Assembly (NCBI GenBank): GCA_000830255.1
Contig: JQIT01000007.1
Coordinates: 62,001 to 126,000, forward strand
Length of the DNA: 64,000 nt
From: Sulfuricurvum sp. PC08-66
GTDB taxonomy: Bacteria > Campylobacterota > Campylobacteria > Campylobacterales > Sulfurimonadaceae
Direction: 5' to 3'
Shown piece by piece: positions 25,627 to 35,861 of this stretch. Position 1 is the first letter of the stretch. Every line of letters begins with the position of its first letter. The position numbers were made by a program, and so were the translations under genes. A model generated the notes under the pieces. That model saw nothing but the letters and a program-made list of their open reading frames with translations, made no database searches and was not told where the DNA came from.

Positions 25627-26500
25627 CTTTTATCTCGTCCAGCCTGTTTCGTCAAGTCGTGTCATCTATGTCCCTCAAGGTTCTATTGTCAAAATTATTC
25701 ATACGCTCAAAGAGGAGGTCGAGGGCATCAGCACGCTAGACCGTCATCTGGTGCGACTCTTGGGGCAACCGCAACGAGGATGGATAGATGTGCAATACAC
25801 CCTCCAAACCAAAGCAGATTTCTATTATCACCTGTGTCACTCCAAAGCTGCTATGGAGTCCATCATTCTTTTACCAGGTGAGACAACCTATCTATTTTTA
25901 CAAACGCTTTCGAGCGCTTTGGGATTAGATTTTGATGTGCTACAGGCGCAATATCGTCAAATAGCACCCCTTTCTGAAGGGTTTTTGATTCCCCAAACCT
26001 ATGCTATCCCCAAAGGTATCGATGCAAAAGGGCTTATCGAATTATTGGTACATTTTGCAGCAAAAGAGCATGAGCGCTTATCGATGAAATTGTACGGTAA
26101 TTACACGCCTACGCGTTGGAAAACTATCCTGATTATTGCCTCGATAGTCGAAAAAGAGGCAGCTAACAGTGCCGAAATGCCGCTCGTGGCTTCGGTCATC
26201 TACAATCGACTGCGTATCGGTATGAGATTGCAGATGGATGGGACACTCAACTACGGTCCATACTCTCACGAAAAAGTGACACCGCAACGTATTCGTAGCG
26301 ATACGACACACTACAACACCTACAAGCAAAAGGGTCTGCCATTGGAGCCTGTGTGTGTTGTGAGCCACATGGCTATAAAAGCCGCTGTGACCCCTGCAAA
26401 GAGCGATTTTCTCTATTTTATGCGCAACAAAAATGGCACGCATGATTTTACACGTTACTTTTCTACACACATAAAAAACATAGAGAATGTGAAGAAATGA
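25550..26500 (+). CDS. mltG: Endolytic murein transglycosylase MltG (YceG-like)
   Basis: 316 residues from the ATG at 25550 (MTTDAKNVKIITG), which puts one membrane segment at about 14-32; upstream in-frame starts would add an unlikely 59-residue extension inside the antisense gene. The MltG domain is clear: a LysM-like region (VIYVPQGSIVKIIHTL), then LIIASIVEKEA with the catalytic Glu, SAEMPLVASVIYNRLRIGMRLQMDG and a closing VVSHMAIKAAVTPAKSDFLYF. MltG cuts nascent glycan strands at the inner membrane and helps set chain length. Divergent from and overlapping the AsmA-like gene by 77 bases; no good ribosome site seen. Confidence 0.88.
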   Translation: MTTDAKNVKIITGTIETFLVLLFVAIFYLVQPVSSSRVIYVPQGSIVKIIHTLKEEVEGISTLDRHLVRLLGQPQRGWIDVQYTLQTKADFYYHLCHSKAAMESIILLPGETTYLFLQTLSSALGLDFDVLQAQYRQIAPLSEGFLIPQTYAIPKGIDAKGLIELLVHFAAKEHERLSMKLYGNYTPTRWKTILIIASIVEKEAANSAEMPLVASVIYNRLRIGMRLQMDGTLNYGPYSHEKVTPQRIRSDTTHYNTYKQKGLPLEPVCVVSHMAIKAAVTPAKSDFLYFMRNKNGTHDFTRYFSTHIKNIENVKK

Positions 26501-26561
26501 AACATAAAGGTAACTTTTTGACCCAATAGGGGGGGCAAGCTACAAAAATAAAAAAAGTAAG

Positions 26562-26570
26562 TGTTATGAT
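26562..26570 (+). promoter_or_regulatory. Extended -10 promoter of icd
   Basis: TGT-TATGAT, extended -10, 31 bases before the icd start, with an AGGAG ribosome site in between. Confidence 0.55.
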
Positions 26571-26601
26571 GCCTTCATAAAAATAAAACAGGAGATTCTG
26601 A

Positions 26602-28791
26602 ATGTCAAAAATCATTTGGTCTATCATCGACGAAGCACCAGCACTGGCAACGTATTCGCTACTTCCCATCGTAAAAGCTTTTTGTAAGCAAGCTAATGTT
26701 GATGTCGTAACCAGCGACATTTCACTTTCTGGTCGTGTTATCGCAACCTTTCCAGAATATTTGACAACAGAACAAAAAATGGAAGACAATCTTGCTCAAT
26801 TGGGCGTGATTGTGCAAGACCCTGAGTGTAATATCATTAAACTTCCTAACATTTCAGCTTCAGTGACACAGCTCAAAGCGTGTATTGCAGAGCTTCAATC
26901 CAAAGGGTATAAACTTCCTGAATATCCAGAAAACCCTCAAACAGAAGCGGAAAAAGTGATTAAAGAGCGCTATTCAGTGTGTTTAGGTTCTGCGGTCAAT
27001 CCAGTTCTACGCGAAGGTAACTCTGATAGACGTGCAGCTGTAGCGGTCAAAAATTTCGCCAAGAAAAACCCACACAAACTTCGCGCTTTTGAGAAACCCT
27101 CTAAAGCGTATGTACAACACATGAATTCTGGCGACTTTTACCACAATGAAAAATCGGTCGTTCAAAAAGGCAACGGTAAAGTTACTATTGAATTGAACGG
27201 CAAAGTGCTCAAAGAGATCAAAGCCGTAGACGGTGAAGTTCTCGATGCTACTTTTATGTCAGCCAAAGCACTTCAAGCTTTCTACCAAAAAACATTGGAC
27301 GATGCGAAGAAAAATGGTGTTTTGTGGTCATTGCACCTTAAAGCGACCATGATGAAAGTCTCTGACCCTATTATGTTCGGTCACGCAGTCAAAGTATTCT
27401 ACAAAGATGTTTTTGCAAAATACGGTGATGAGCTACAAAAAATCGGATACAACCCAAATATGGGTCTAGGTGATTTGTACAAAAAACTCGAAAAATCGAA
27501 CAAAAAAGCGGAGATTGAAGCGGCTATTATGGCTGTCTATGACAAACAACCACCAATGGCGATGGTCGATTCAGACAAAGGTATCACAAACCTACACGCC
27601 AACAACGATATCATCATCGATGCTTCTATGCCTGTAGTGGTACGTGACGGTGGCAAAATGTGGAACCGCGCTGGCAAAGTCCAAGAGTGTGTATCGGTCA
27701 TCCCCGATAGCTCATACGCTTTCTTTTTCAAAGGTATGGTCGATGATTGTGTAGCACATGGACAATACGATGTTACCACGATGGGTAATGTGGCAAATGT
27801 CGGTTTGATGGCACAAAAAGCAGAAGAGTACGGCTCACACCCTACTACGTTTGAAATTGAAGAGAATGGTGTTGTCGAAGTCAAAGACGAAAAAGGCACT
27901 GTTCTTATGTCACACAAAGTAGAAAAAGGTGATATTTGGCGTATGTCTCGTGCTAAAGATGCGGCGATTCGCGACTGGGTTCGCTTGGCAGTAGAGCGCG
28001 CACGTTTGACAGGTGCACCTGCGGTATTTTGGCTAGACAAAAACCGTGCACACGATGCAAATCTCATCACAAAAGTGAATGAGTACCTCAAAGCATACGA
28101 TACCAAAGGGCTTGAGCTTCCAATCATGGATGTCGCTTCTGCTACAGCGTATACCAATGCGCGTGTACGCCAAGGCAAAGATACTATCTCTGTGACAGGT
28201 AACGTTCTTCGTGACTACTTGACCGATATGTATCCTATTTTGGAGCTTGGAACTTCAGCAAAAATGCTCTCTATCGTTCCACAACTTGCAGGTGGAGGAT
28301 TGTTCGAGACAGGTGCGGGCGGTTCAGCACCCAAACACGTAGACCAATTTATGAAAGAGGGACACCTTCGCTGGGATTCATTGGGTGAATTCTTGGCATT
28401 GGCAGAGTCACTTCGCTTTATCGCTCAAAAACATGGCAGTGAAAAGCTCGCAGCTTTGACTGAGGCGTTGGACGTAGCGAATGCAGGTTATTTGGATAAC
28501 AACAAAGCACCAGGCCGCGCCGCAGGTGAGCCAGACAACAAAGCATCACACTTCTTTGTCGCACAATATTGGGCGCAAGCACTTGCCAAATCAAGCAACA
28601 AAGAGTTGTCAGCTAAATTTGCACCTATTGCAAAAGCATTGGTAGATAACGAAGCCAAAATTATGGCTGAGTTGATGGCGGTTGAGGGTAAAGCCCAAGA
28701 TATCGGCGGATACTTCAAACCAGATGATGTAAAAGCTGCAAAAGCTATGCGTCCAAGTGCTACACTTAACGCAATCATCGATTCAATTTAG
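26602..28791 (+). CDS. icd: Isocitrate dehydrogenase, NADP-dependent, monomeric type
   Basis: 729 residues, the size of the monomeric (type II, about 740-residue) isocitrate dehydrogenases rather than the 400-residue dimeric enzymes. It converts isocitrate to 2-oxoglutarate and CO2, or the reverse in CO2-fixing relatives. Conserved segments seen: [20 protein letters not shown] at the start, [14 protein letters not shown] (substrate loop), [26 protein letters not shown], and [15 protein letters not shown]. It opens the TCA gene block icd-mdh-fumC-sucCD-oorDABC, but its own terminator (28802-28827) suggests that it is partly independent of mdh. Confidence 0.96.
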   Translation: MSKIIWSIIDEAPALATYSLLPIVKAFCKQANVDVVTSDISLSGRVIATFPEYLTTEQKMEDNLAQLGVIVQDPECNIIKLPNISASVTQLKACIAELQSKGYKLPEYPENPQTEAEKVIKERYSVCLGSAVNPVLREGNSDRRAAVAVKNFAKKNPHKLRAFEKPSKAYVQHMNSGDFYHNEKSVVQKGNGKVTIELNGKVLKEIKAVDGEVLDATFMSAKALQAFYQKTLDDAKKNGVLWSLHLKATMMKVSDPIMFGHAVKVFYKDVFAKYGDELQKIGYNPNMGLGDLYKKLEKSNKKAEIEAAIMAVYDKQPPMAMVDSDKGITNLHANNDIIIDASMPVVVRDGGKMWNRAGKVQECVSVIPDSSYAFFFKGMVDDCVAHGQYDVTTMGNVANVGLMAQKAEEYGSHPTTFEIEENGVVEVKDEKGTVLMSHKVEKGDIWRMSRAKDAAIRDWVRLAVERARLTGAPAVFWLDKNRAHDANLITKVNEYLKAYDTKGLELPIMDVASATAYTNARVRQGKDTISVTGNVLRDYLTDMYPILELGTSAKMLSIVPQLAGGGLFETGAGGSAPKHVDQFMKEGHLRWDSLGEFLALAESLRFIAQKHGSEKLAALTEALDVANAGYLDNNKAPGRAAGEPDNKASHFFVAQYWAQALAKSSNKELSAKFAPIAKALVDNEAKIMAELMAVEGKAQDIGGYFKPDDVKAAKAMRPSATLNAIIDSI

Positions 28792-28801
28792 TTAGGTGTT
28801 T

Positions 28802-28827
28802 GAAAAAGAGGATGTTTCCTCTTTTTC
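28802..28827 (+). terminator. Intrinsic terminator of icd
   Basis: Perfect 10-bp stem GAAAAAGAGG / CCTCTTTTTC with a 6-base loop, 10 bases after the icd stop; the T-tract is within the 3' arm. Confidence 0.7.
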
Positions 28828-28868
28828 ACTCATGGATTTGTAGTGCACTAGAAATCCATGAGTGAAAA
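28823..28868 (+). repeat. 17-bp perfect inverted repeat after icd
   Basis: TTTTCACTCATGGATTT (28823-28839) pairs perfectly with 28852-28868. The 12-base loop itself holds the palindrome TAGTGCACTA. It shares TTTTC with the icd terminator hairpin, so the two structures are mutually exclusive in RNA. Confidence 0.8.
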
Positions 28869-28899
28869 CTCGACACCTCTAACGTACGATAATGGAAAA

Positions 28900-28960
28900 G
28901 CAAAGCGTGATTATTTAGCTAAACCACAATGGTGTGGTTTACGGAATAATTGGACTTTGC
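28900..28960 (+). promoter_or_regulatory. Long imperfect hairpin upstream of mdh
   Basis: Three stacked stems, 28900-28905 with 28955-28960 (GCAAAG/CTTTGC), 28910-28915 with 28945-28950 (ATTATT/AATAAT) and 28920-28928 with 28933-28941 (TAAACCACA/TGTGGTTTA, loop ATGG), separated by small internal loops. Total 21 pairs. It could be a structured mdh leader, a processing site or a terminator-antiterminator part; no known riboswitch is recognised. Confidence 0.6.
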
Positions 28961-28997
28961 TCTATCGGCGTTAAATTTTCTGTTCAAAAGGATTGAG

Positions 28998-29951
28998 ATG
29001 CCAAAAGGTAAACGCGTAGGAATTGTGGGCGCTGGAAATGTAGGCTCAACGGTAGCATATTCGTTGGCGATGACGGGTGCTTGTCATGAGATAATTTTGC
29101 GTGACAACAAAATCGACATTGCCAAAGGAAAAGCACTCGATATGTCGCAAGCAGCAGCTGCGATTCGTAGCCACACGGTAGTGAGTGTTGCAGAGGATAT
29201 GTCGCAGCTTGTAGATTGTGACGTAGTGGTAGTGACCGCTGGAAGTCCGCGACTACCAGGGATGAGCCGTGATGATTTGCTCATGATAAATGCCAAAATC
29301 ACGCGCGAAGTGATGCAAGGTATCAAGCAATATTCACCAAATGCGATTGTGATTTTGGTCACCAATCCACTCGATGCGATGGTCTATGTAGCACTCAAAG
29401 AGAGCGGTTTCCCACGTGAGCGTGTATTGGGTATGGCGGGGATTTTGGATGGTGCGCGTATGGCGAGCTTCATCCAAGAGAAGCTAGGTTATGGCGGTGG
29501 ACAAATCCGTGCATCGGTCATGGGTGGTCATGGTGATGATATGGTGCCGTTGGCGCGTTACTCTACAGTGGCGGGTGTGCCTTTGTCAGATTTGCTTACC
29601 GATGATGAAATCGATGAGATTGTCAATCGTACACGTCACGGTGGGGCAGAGATTGTGGGCTATTTGCAAACAGGTTCTGCCTATTATGCACCCGCCAAAG
29701 CGACAGGTATTATGGTCGATGCGATACTCAAAGATACCAAACAAATTCACCCTTGCGCCATCATGCTAGAGGGTGAGTATGGATATAACGATATCGTATC
29801 GGGCGTACCTATTATGATTGGTGCCAACGGTGCGGAGAAGGTGATCGAAATCACTCTCAATGATAAAGAGAAAAAGATGTTCGACAAGTCGGTTGCATCG
29901 GTACAAGCCCTTATCGATGGACTCAATAAAAACAATTTCTTTGGAGCCTAA
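28998..29951 (+). CDS. mdh: Malate dehydrogenase, NAD-dependent (LDH-like)
   Basis: 317 residues from the ATG at 28998, which has an AAGGA site; the longer in-frame start at 28950 would lie within the leader hairpin. Rossmann loop [17 protein letters not shown], substrate arginines in [13 protein letters not shown] (RxxGxxRxD pattern of malate dehydrogenases) and catalytic [10 protein letters not shown] with the essential His. It interconverts malate and oxaloacetate with NADH. Five bases separate its stop from the fumC start, so the two adjacent reactions (fumarate to malate to oxaloacetate) are coexpressed. Confidence 0.95.
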   Translation: MPKGKRVGIVGAGNVGSTVAYSLAMTGACHEIILRDNKIDIAKGKALDMSQAAAAIRSHTVVSVAEDMSQLVDCDVVVVTAGSPRLPGMSRDDLLMINAKITREVMQGIKQYSPNAIVILVTNPLDAMVYVALKESGFPRERVLGMAGILDGARMASFIQEKLGYGGGQIRASVMGGHGDDMVPLARYSTVAGVPLSDLLTDDEIDEIVNRTRHGGAEIVGYLQTGSAYYAPAKATGIMVDAILKDTKQIHPCAIMLEGEYGYNDIVSGVPIMIGANGAEKVIEITLNDKEKKMFDKSVASVQALIDGLNKNNFFGA

Positions 29952-29955
29952 AAAA

Positions 29956-31347
29956 ATGCAGTTTCGTGTAGAAAAAGATACGATGGGGGAGATAAACGTC
30001 CCTTTGGATGCCTATTGGGGAGCGCAAACACAACGTTCTATTGAGAATTTCCGTATTGGTCAAGAGAAGATGCCGTATGAGATTACACGCGCATTTTCCT
30101 ACCTTAAAAAAGCGGTCGCACTGGTCAATCTCGACCTAGGTAAACTCGATGCCAAAAAAGCGCATGCTATTGCGCAAGCCGCTGATGAGATGCTAGCAGG
30201 TAAGCTTGATGACCAATATCCTTTGGTTGTATGGCAAACAGGTTCAGGCACACAATCGAACATGAACAACAATGAAGTCCTAGCCAACCGTGCCACTGAA
30301 ATTTTGGGTGGAGATTTTCGCCGTGAGAAGCTTGTACATCCCAACGACGATGTCAACAAATCACAAAGCTCCAACGATACCTATCCTACAGCACTGCATG
30401 TAGCGTGTGTTATTGCTGTCGAAGAGCAGCTAATGCCTGCTATAGCCAAACTCAAAGCGACTTTGGTGGATAAACAAAACAAATTTAATCACATTGTCAA
30501 AATAGGTCGTACGCATTTGCAAGATGCTACTCCTTTGACCTTGGGTCAAGAGATTTCAGGGTGGGTAGAGATGCTTGCCAAGTGTGAAAAAATGGCAAAA
30601 GATTCTCTTCATGCGGTACGTGAATTGGCACTAGGTGGTACAGCTGTAGGTACAGGACTCAATGCCCACCCTGAGCTAGGTGAGCGCGTAGCTAAAAAGC
30701 TTAGCGAACTTACAGGGCATAGTTTTGTCACTGCACCCAATAAATTTCATGCACTTACCAGCCATGATGCCCTTGTCTATGCGCATGGCGCACTCAAAGC
30801 ATTGGCGGCAGATATGATGAAAATTGCCAACGACGTACGCTGGTTGGCATCAGGTCCACGCTGTGGCATTGGTGAGATTACCATTCCAGAGAATGAACCA
30901 GGCTCCTCTATCATGCCAGGCAAGGTCAATCCTACCCAAAGCGAAGCGGTCACAATGGTAGCATGTCAAGTGATGGGTAACGATGCGACGATTGGTTTTG
31001 CCGCAAGCCAAGGCAATTTCCAATTGAACGTCTTCAAACCTGTCATTGCTTATAACTTTTTGCAATCAGTCCGTCTCTTGGCAGACTCGATAGTCTCATT
31101 CAATGACAATGCGGCTATTGGCATCGAGCCTGTCGTAGAGCAAATCGATGCCTATTTGCACAACTCTTTGATGTTGGTCACAGCGCTCAATCCCTATATC
31201 GGATATGAAAACGCTGCCAAAATCGCCAAAACAGCACACAAAAAAGGTAGCACGCTCAAAGCAACGGCTATCGAATTGGGACTTTTGACCGCAGAGCAGT
31301 TTGATGCGTATGTCAAACCCGAAGATATGATTGCCCCCAAAGCCTAA
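29956..31347 (+). CDS. fumC: Fumarate hydratase class II
   Basis: 463 residues from the ATG at 29956 ([16 protein letters not shown]), matching the usual FumC N-terminus and length; earlier in-frame starts lie inside mdh. The superfamily signature [13 protein letters not shown] is intact, as are [14 protein letters not shown] and the [11 protein letters not shown] active-site loop. The iron-independent, heat-stable class II fumarase adds water to fumarate to form malate. Many relatives in this phylum have class I or class II enzymes; here the class II gene directly follows mdh and is followed 27 bases later by sucC. Confidence 0.96.
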   Translation: MQFRVEKDTMGEINVPLDAYWGAQTQRSIENFRIGQEKMPYEITRAFSYLKKAVALVNLDLGKLDAKKAHAIAQAADEMLAGKLDDQYPLVVWQTGSGTQSNMNNNEVLANRATEILGGDFRREKLVHPNDDVNKSQSSNDTYPTALHVACVIAVEEQLMPAIAKLKATLVDKQNKFNHIVKIGRTHLQDATPLTLGQEISGWVEMLAKCEKMAKDSLHAVRELALGGTAVGTGLNAHPELGERVAKKLSELTGHSFVTAPNKFHALTSHDALVYAHGALKALAADMMKIANDVRWLASGPRCGIGEITIPENEPGSSIMPGKVNPTQSEAVTMVACQVMGNDATIGFAASQGNFQLNVFKPVIAYNFLQSVRLLADSIVSFNDNAAIGIEPVVEQIDAYLHNSLMLVTALNPYIGYENAAKIAKTAHKKGSTLKATAIELGLLTAEQFDAYVKPEDMIAPKA

Positions 31348-31374
31348 ACAGAAAATCTATAAGGAGGATTTTAG

Positions 31375-32547
31375 ATGAACATTCACGAGTATCAAGCAAA
31401 ACAAATTTTCGCCCAATACGGTGTACCAACACCACGTGGCATCGTAGCCAATACACCCGATGAGGCTGTAGCCAACGCCAAAGAGCTTGGTGGTTCGATT
31501 TGGGTTGTCAAAGCACAAATTCATGCGGGCGGTCGCGGTCTAGGTGGAGGCGTCAAATTGGCTCGTTCATTGGACGAAGTACGCACGTTGGCTAGCCAAA
31601 TTTTGGGCATGACACTTGTGACACACCAAACAGGTCCAGAGGGCAAATTGGTCAAAAAAGTCTACATCGAAGAGGGTGCAGATATCAAAAAAGAGTACTA
31701 CCTTGGTATCGTACTTGACCGTGCCAAAGAGATGCCTGTCATTATGGCATCGACGGAAGGTGGTATGGAGATAGAGAATGTTGCGCATGATAGTCCTGAA
31801 AAAATTATCAAAGTAGCAGTCGATCCAGCCATAGGTTTCCAACCTTTCCACGGACGTGAATTGGCATTTGGGCTTGGTCTAGCTAAAGAGGAGCAATCCA
31901 AATTTATCGCTTTTGCCTCAGCCCTTTACAACGTCTATATCGAAAAAGATGCAGAGATGATTGAAATCAATCCTCTTATTCGTACAGGCAGCGGCGACTT
32001 CTTGGCGTTGGATGGCAAAGTAGGGTTCGATGACTCTGCACTTTATCGTCATCCAGAGCTTGAAGCGATGCGTGATATCGATGAAGAGGATGCTGATGAG
32101 CGAGAAGCGGGTCAATATGGCTTGAGCTATATCTCCCTCGATGGTGAGATTGGTTGTATGGTCAACGGCGCAGGGCTTGCAATGGGTACAATGGATACTA
32201 TCAATCACATGGGTGGTACGCCTGCAAACTTCCTCGATGTGGGTGGAAAAGCCAATGCTGAGACGGTAGCAAAAGGGTTTGAAATAATTCTCAAAAATCC
32301 CAAAGTCAAAGCGATTTTCGTCAATATCTTCGGTGGAATCGTACGTTGTGACCGTATTGCCAACGGTATCTTGGAGGCGACCAAAATGGTTGATGTCCAT
32401 GTCCCTGTTATCGTTCGCTTAGATGGCACCAATGCCCCTGAAGCCGCAGAAATTTTACGCAATGCCAATATCGCCAATGTTATCGCCGCTACTGACCTTG
32501 CAGATGGTGCCGCAAAAGCCGTAGCAGCAGCAAAAGGAGCAAAATAA
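31375..32547 (+). CDS. sucC: Succinyl-CoA synthetase beta subunit
   Basis: 390 residues, the standard size. N-terminal ATP-grasp domain ([40 protein letters not shown]) and a C-terminal CoA-ligase domain ([35 protein letters not shown]). With SucD it makes succinate and ATP from succinyl-CoA, or the reverse in the reductive direction. Ribosome site AAGGAGG is one of the strongest in the window. The stop overlaps the sucD ATG by one base, which keeps the two subunits in balance. Confidence 0.97.
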   Translation: MNIHEYQAKQIFAQYGVPTPRGIVANTPDEAVANAKELGGSIWVVKAQIHAGGRGLGGGVKLARSLDEVRTLASQILGMTLVTHQTGPEGKLVKKVYIEEGADIKKEYYLGIVLDRAKEMPVIMASTEGGMEIENVAHDSPEKIIKVAVDPAIGFQPFHGRELAFGLGLAKEEQSKFIAFASALYNVYIEKDAEMIEINPLIRTGSGDFLALDGKVGFDDSALYRHPELEAMRDIDEEDADEREAGQYGLSYISLDGEIGCMVNGAGLAMGTMDTINHMGGTPANFLDVGGKANAETVAKGFEIILKNPKVKAIFVNIFGGIVRCDRIANGILEATKMVDVHVPVIVRLDGTNAPEAAEILRNANIANVIAATDLADGAAKAVAAAKGAK

Positions 32548-33419
32548 TGTCAATTTTAGTCAACAAAAATACCAAAGTAATTGTCCAAGGGTTCACAGGA
32601 AAAGAGGGCTCTTTTCACGCTGAGCAGTGTCTAGCTTACGGCACCAAAATCGTAGGAGGTGTCACACCCAACAAAGGGGGTACGACACACTTGGGTCAGC
32701 CTGTATTTGATACAGTGGCTGATGCAGTACGCCAAACAGGCGCAACGGTATCGATGATATTCGTTCCACCTGCCTTTGTTGCTGATGCTGTGATGGAAGC
32801 GGCTGAAGCAGGTATCGAGCTAGCTGTTATTATCACAGAGGGTGCACCTGTACGTGATATGCAAAAAGCCAAAGCACATGCGGTCAAACACGGCATGCTT
32901 ACCATTGGACCAAACTGCCCTGGTATCATCACCGCTGATGAGTGCAAAATCGGCATTATGCCAGGCATGATTTTCAAAAAAGGTCGCGTAGGTCTCATCT
33001 CTAAATCGGGTACATTGACCTACGAAAGCGCCAACCAAATCGTCAAAGAGGGCTTCGGTATCTCTACTGCGGTAGGTATTGGTGGAGACCCGATTATTGG
33101 TTTGAGCTACAAACAACTCTTGCCTATGTTTGAAGCAGATCCAGAGACAGATGCGATAGTCATGGTGGGTGAGATTGGTGGAGATTTGGAGATTCAAGCG
33201 GCACGCTTCATCAAAGAGCATATCAAAAAACCTGTTGTAGCCTTCATCGCAGGTCAAACAGCACCCAAAGGTAAACGTATGGGTCATGCAGGAGCTATCA
33301 TCTCTGGCTCTGCAGGTACAGCGGCTGAAAAAATGGCTGCACTTGAGGATGCTGGTGTCACTGTCGTCGTAAGTCCTGCTGAGATTGGCAAGGCAGTAAC
33401 CAAGGCGCTCAAAAAGTAG
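32547..33419 (+). CDS. sucD: Succinyl-CoA synthetase alpha subunit
   Basis: 290 residues. CoA-binding Rossmann domain at the start ([18 protein letters not shown]) and the phosphohistidine loop [14 protein letters not shown] (the His is transiently phosphorylated) near residue 247. [20 protein letters not shown] is the family signature. Forms the catalytic pair with SucC. A 95-base gap with a small stem (around 33426-33439) and a GAGGAGA ribosome site separates it from the oor genes, which use its product: 2-oxoglutarate synthase consumes or forms succinyl-CoA. Confidence 0.97.
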   Translation: MSILVNKNTKVIVQGFTGKEGSFHAEQCLAYGTKIVGGVTPNKGGTTHLGQPVFDTVADAVRQTGATVSMIFVPPAFVADAVMEAAEAGIELAVIITEGAPVRDMQKAKAHAVKHGMLTIGPNCPGIITADECKIGIMPGMIFKKGRVGLISKSGTLTYESANQIVKEGFGISTAVGIGGDPIIGLSYKQLLPMFEADPETDAIVMVGEIGGDLEIQAARFIKEHIKKPVVAFIAGQTAPKGKRMGHAGAIISGSAGTAAEKMAALEDAGVTVVVSPAEIGKAVTKALKK

Positions 33420-33514
33420 CCCAAAGCTCTCGTGCGAGCCTTTTAACCAAGGCGCATGTAGCACTTACAGAGCTTTAGTTATGTGCGAAGATTAACTTTA
33501 TTTGAGGAGAATAG

Positions 33515-33844
33515 ATGTTTAAAACTACAAACCCTGGCAACGTGCCTGTGTGGGTCAATACAAGTAACTGTAAAGCGTGTGATATATGCGTTTCAGTCTG
33601 TCCGTCTGGCGTATTAGGTATGCGTTATGACAACACTTCGACATTGGGTGCGATGATTTCGATTGACCACCCAGAGAGTTGTATTGGCTGTATGGATTGC
33701 GAACTCTCTTGTCCTGACTTTGCAATTTATGTAGCAGAGAAGTCTGACTATAAGTTCGCCAAACTAACCGACGATGCAAAAGCACGTCAAGCTGCTGTCA
33801 AAGCGAACGGCTATATGTCACTTGAACAAAAAGGAGCAAAATAA
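33515..33844 (+). CDS. oorD: 2-oxoglutarate:ferredoxin oxidoreductase delta subunit (ferredoxin)
   Basis: 109 residues carrying two [4Fe-4S] motifs, CKACDICVSVCPSG (about 23-36) and CIGCMDCELSCPD (about 56-68). It is the electron-transfer subunit of the four-part oxidoreductase described in Helicobacter and Campylobacter. It leads the oorDABC cluster, overlaps oorA by one base, and follows sucCD. It passes electrons between the TPP centre of OorB and the ferredoxin/flavodoxin pool. Confidence 0.93.
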   Translation: MFKTTNPGNVPVWVNTSNCKACDICVSVCPSGVLGMRYDNTSTLGAMISIDHPESCIGCMDCELSCPDFAIYVAEKSDYKFAKLTDDAKARQAAVKANGYMSLEQKGAK

Positions 33845-34998
33845 TGGCACGAGAAGTTGTATCAACAGGTAATGAACTTGCCGCAAAAGCCGCTATCGAG
33901 GCGGGTGCACGTTTCTTTGGAGGCTATCCAATTACGCCTTCTTCTGAAGTCATGCATGAAGCCTCTGATTTGCTTCCAGAAGTGGGTGGTGTAGCTATCC
34001 AAATGGAAGATGAAATCGGTGGTATCTCTGCTGCATTGGGTGCCTCTATGTCAGGCGTGAAATCTTTCACAGCGACATCAGGTCCAGGGATTTCACTCAA
34101 AGCAGAGCAAATTGGTCTTGGGTTTATCGCTGAAATTCCTTTGGTTATTGTCAACGTTATGCGTGGTGGTCCCTCTACAGGTCTTCCTACACGTGTTTCA
34201 CAAGCGGACATTGGTCAAGCACAATACCCTACACACGGTGACTATGCGTCGATTACACTTTGTGCAGGTAGCTTGACAGAGTGCTATACCCAAACGGTAC
34301 GCGCTTTCAACCTTGCAGAAAAATATATGACGCCTGTTTTTATCCTCTTGGATGAGACTATTGGTCACATGCACGGAAAAGCGATGTTGCCAGATTTGGC
34401 AGAGGTAGAGGCGAGTATCGTCAATCGTGCTACCTTTACAGGAAGCCCAGCGGATTACAAACCCTACAAAGCTGAAATGAACAAACCAGCGGTGCTCAAC
34501 CCAATGTTCAAAGGGTACCGTTTCCACGTGACAGGTTTGCACCACGGTGACGAAGGTTTCCCTACTGAAGATGCATTCCAATGCGAATACAACATCGAGC
34601 GCTTGGTAGGTAAAATCAATACCGTAGCGGCACAAAACGATGGTTTGGACAATGAGCCAGATTATGAAGAGTTTATGCTCGATGACGCAGAAGTGTGTCT
34701 CATTGCATACGGTTCGATTGGTCTAGGCGCTTATGAAGCGGTGCAAAAACTTCGTGCCCAAGGTATCAAAGCGGGAATGTTCCGTCCTATTCTATTGTGG
34801 CCAAGTCCTGCGAAAAAAATCGCAGAAATTGGTGCACGTTTCAAAGACAAAATCTTTGTTACGGAGCTTAACATGGGGCAATATGCCAAAGAGATCGAGC
34901 GTATCATCAAGCGCGACGATTTTACCACCCTATTCAAAGCAAACGGTCGTCCAATCGCACCTGCCGAGATGGTAGCAAAAGTTAAGGAGATGATGTAA
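33844..34998 (+). CDS. oorA: 2-oxoglutarate:ferredoxin oxidoreductase alpha subunit
   Basis: 384 residues: pyruvate-flavodoxin-oxidoreductase core (GNELAAKAAIEAGARFFGGYPITPSSEV) and transketolase C-terminal-like domain (EVCLIAYGSIGLGAYEAV). The RGGPSTGLPTR loop and the short alpha subunit separate it from pyruvate and indole-pyruvate enzymes; the subunit order D-A-B-C is the OOR order. With OorB it forms the active site for oxidative decarboxylation of 2-oxoglutarate, or its ferredoxin-driven reverse. Confidence 0.95.
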   Translation: MAREVVSTGNELAAKAAIEAGARFFGGYPITPSSEVMHEASDLLPEVGGVAIQMEDEIGGISAALGASMSGVKSFTATSGPGISLKAEQIGLGFIAEIPLVIVNVMRGGPSTGLPTRVSQADIGQAQYPTHGDYASITLCAGSLTECYTQTVRAFNLAEKYMTPVFILLDETIGHMHGKAMLPDLAEVEASIVNRATFTGSPADYKPYKAEMNKPAVLNPMFKGYRFHVTGLHHGDEGFPTEDAFQCEYNIERLVGKINTVAAQNDGLDNEPDYEEFMLDDAEVCLIAYGSIGLGAYEAVQKLRAQGIKAGMFRPILLWPSPAKKIAEIGARFKDKIFVTELNMGQYAKEIERIIKRDDFTTLFKANGRPIAPAEMVAKVKEMM

Positions 34999-35852
34999 TG
35001 GCTTTCAATTATGATCAATATCTACGTGTAAACAAAATGCCCACACTTTGGTGTTGGGGATGTGGTGACGGTGTTATTCTCAAAGCCGTTATTCGTGCTA
35101 TCGAAAAGAGCGGCTGGGATATGGACAATGTCTGTGTTGTTTCAGGTATCGGTTGTTCAGGACGTTTTAGCTCCTATATCAACTGTAATACAGTACACAC
35201 AACACACGGTCGTACCGTAGCGTATGCTACAGGTATCAAACTTGCCAATCCCAAAGCCAACGTCATTGTTGTCGCAGGGGATGGTGACGGTCTTGCTATC
35301 GGAGGTAACCATACGATTCACGGTTGTCGACGTAATATCGATTTGAATTTTATTCTTATCAATAACTTCATCTATGGTTTGACCAACTCTCAAACTTCAC
35401 CGACAACTCCACAAGGTATGTGGACAGTAAGCCAAAAAAATGGCAACATCGACCCAACCTTCGATGCGTGCCAATTGGCTATCGGAGCAGGTGCTTCATT
35501 TGTAGCGCGTGAGACGATGCTAGACCCCAAAAAGTTAGAAAAAATCCTTGTCAAAGGGTTTGCACACAAAGGGTTTAGTTTTTTTGACATCATGTCAAAC
35601 TGCCATATCAACTTGGGTCGCAAAAACAAAATGCAAAGTGCAATGGAGAACCTTGAGTGGATTGACTCTATTACACTACCGTTGAAAAAATGGGAAGAGC
35701 TTCCAGCAGAAGAGAAGATGAACAAGTTCCCTACAGGTGTGTTGCGTGAAGTAGTACAGCCAGAATATTGTGATATGTATGCACAAATTCAAGCAGCTGC
35801 TCAAGGAAAACGAGCCGTATTGACGCAAAACGATTTTGCGAAAAAAATCTAA
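34998..35852 (+). CDS. oorB: 2-oxoglutarate:ferredoxin oxidoreductase beta subunit
   Basis: 284 residues, the thiamine-diphosphate-binding subunit. TPP/Mg motif GDGDGLAIGGNHTIHGCRRN and the N-terminal cysteines LWCWGCGDG that bind the catalytic [4Fe-4S] cluster are visible. It overlaps oorA by one base and is followed by oorC after nine bases. Strongly conserved; no frameshift or odd codon use. Confidence 0.96.
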   Translation: MAFNYDQYLRVNKMPTLWCWGCGDGVILKAVIRAIEKSGWDMDNVCVVSGIGCSGRFSSYINCNTVHTTHGRTVAYATGIKLANPKANVIVVAGDGDGLAIGGNHTIHGCRRNIDLNFILINNFIYGLTNSQTSPTTPQGMWTVSQKNGNIDPTFDACQLAIGAGASFVARETMLDPKKLEKILVKGFAHKGFSFFDIMSNCHINLGRKNKMQSAMENLEWIDSITLPLKKWEELPAEEKMNKFPTGVLREVVQPEYCDMYAQIQAAAQGKRAVLTQNDFAKKI

Positions 35853-35861
35853 GGAGCCTAC

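Noticed and set aside
28840-28851. Insertion-sequence end or transposon scar at the icd-mdh hairpins
   Set aside because: No transposase, no target duplication and no second copy in the window; considered only as an alternative explanation.
33426-33444. Terminator between sucD and oorD
   Set aside because: The stem is only about four pairs; sucCD and oor genes may be cotranscribed, so no terminator was called.
32820-33464. Long antisense reading frame opposite sucD
   Set aside because: It mirrors the codon bias of a highly conserved gene, has no ribosome site, and its translation is low-complexity and unlike any family. Similar shadows opposite sucC (31918-32400), oorA (34198-34635) and secA (19467-19898) were dropped for the same reason.
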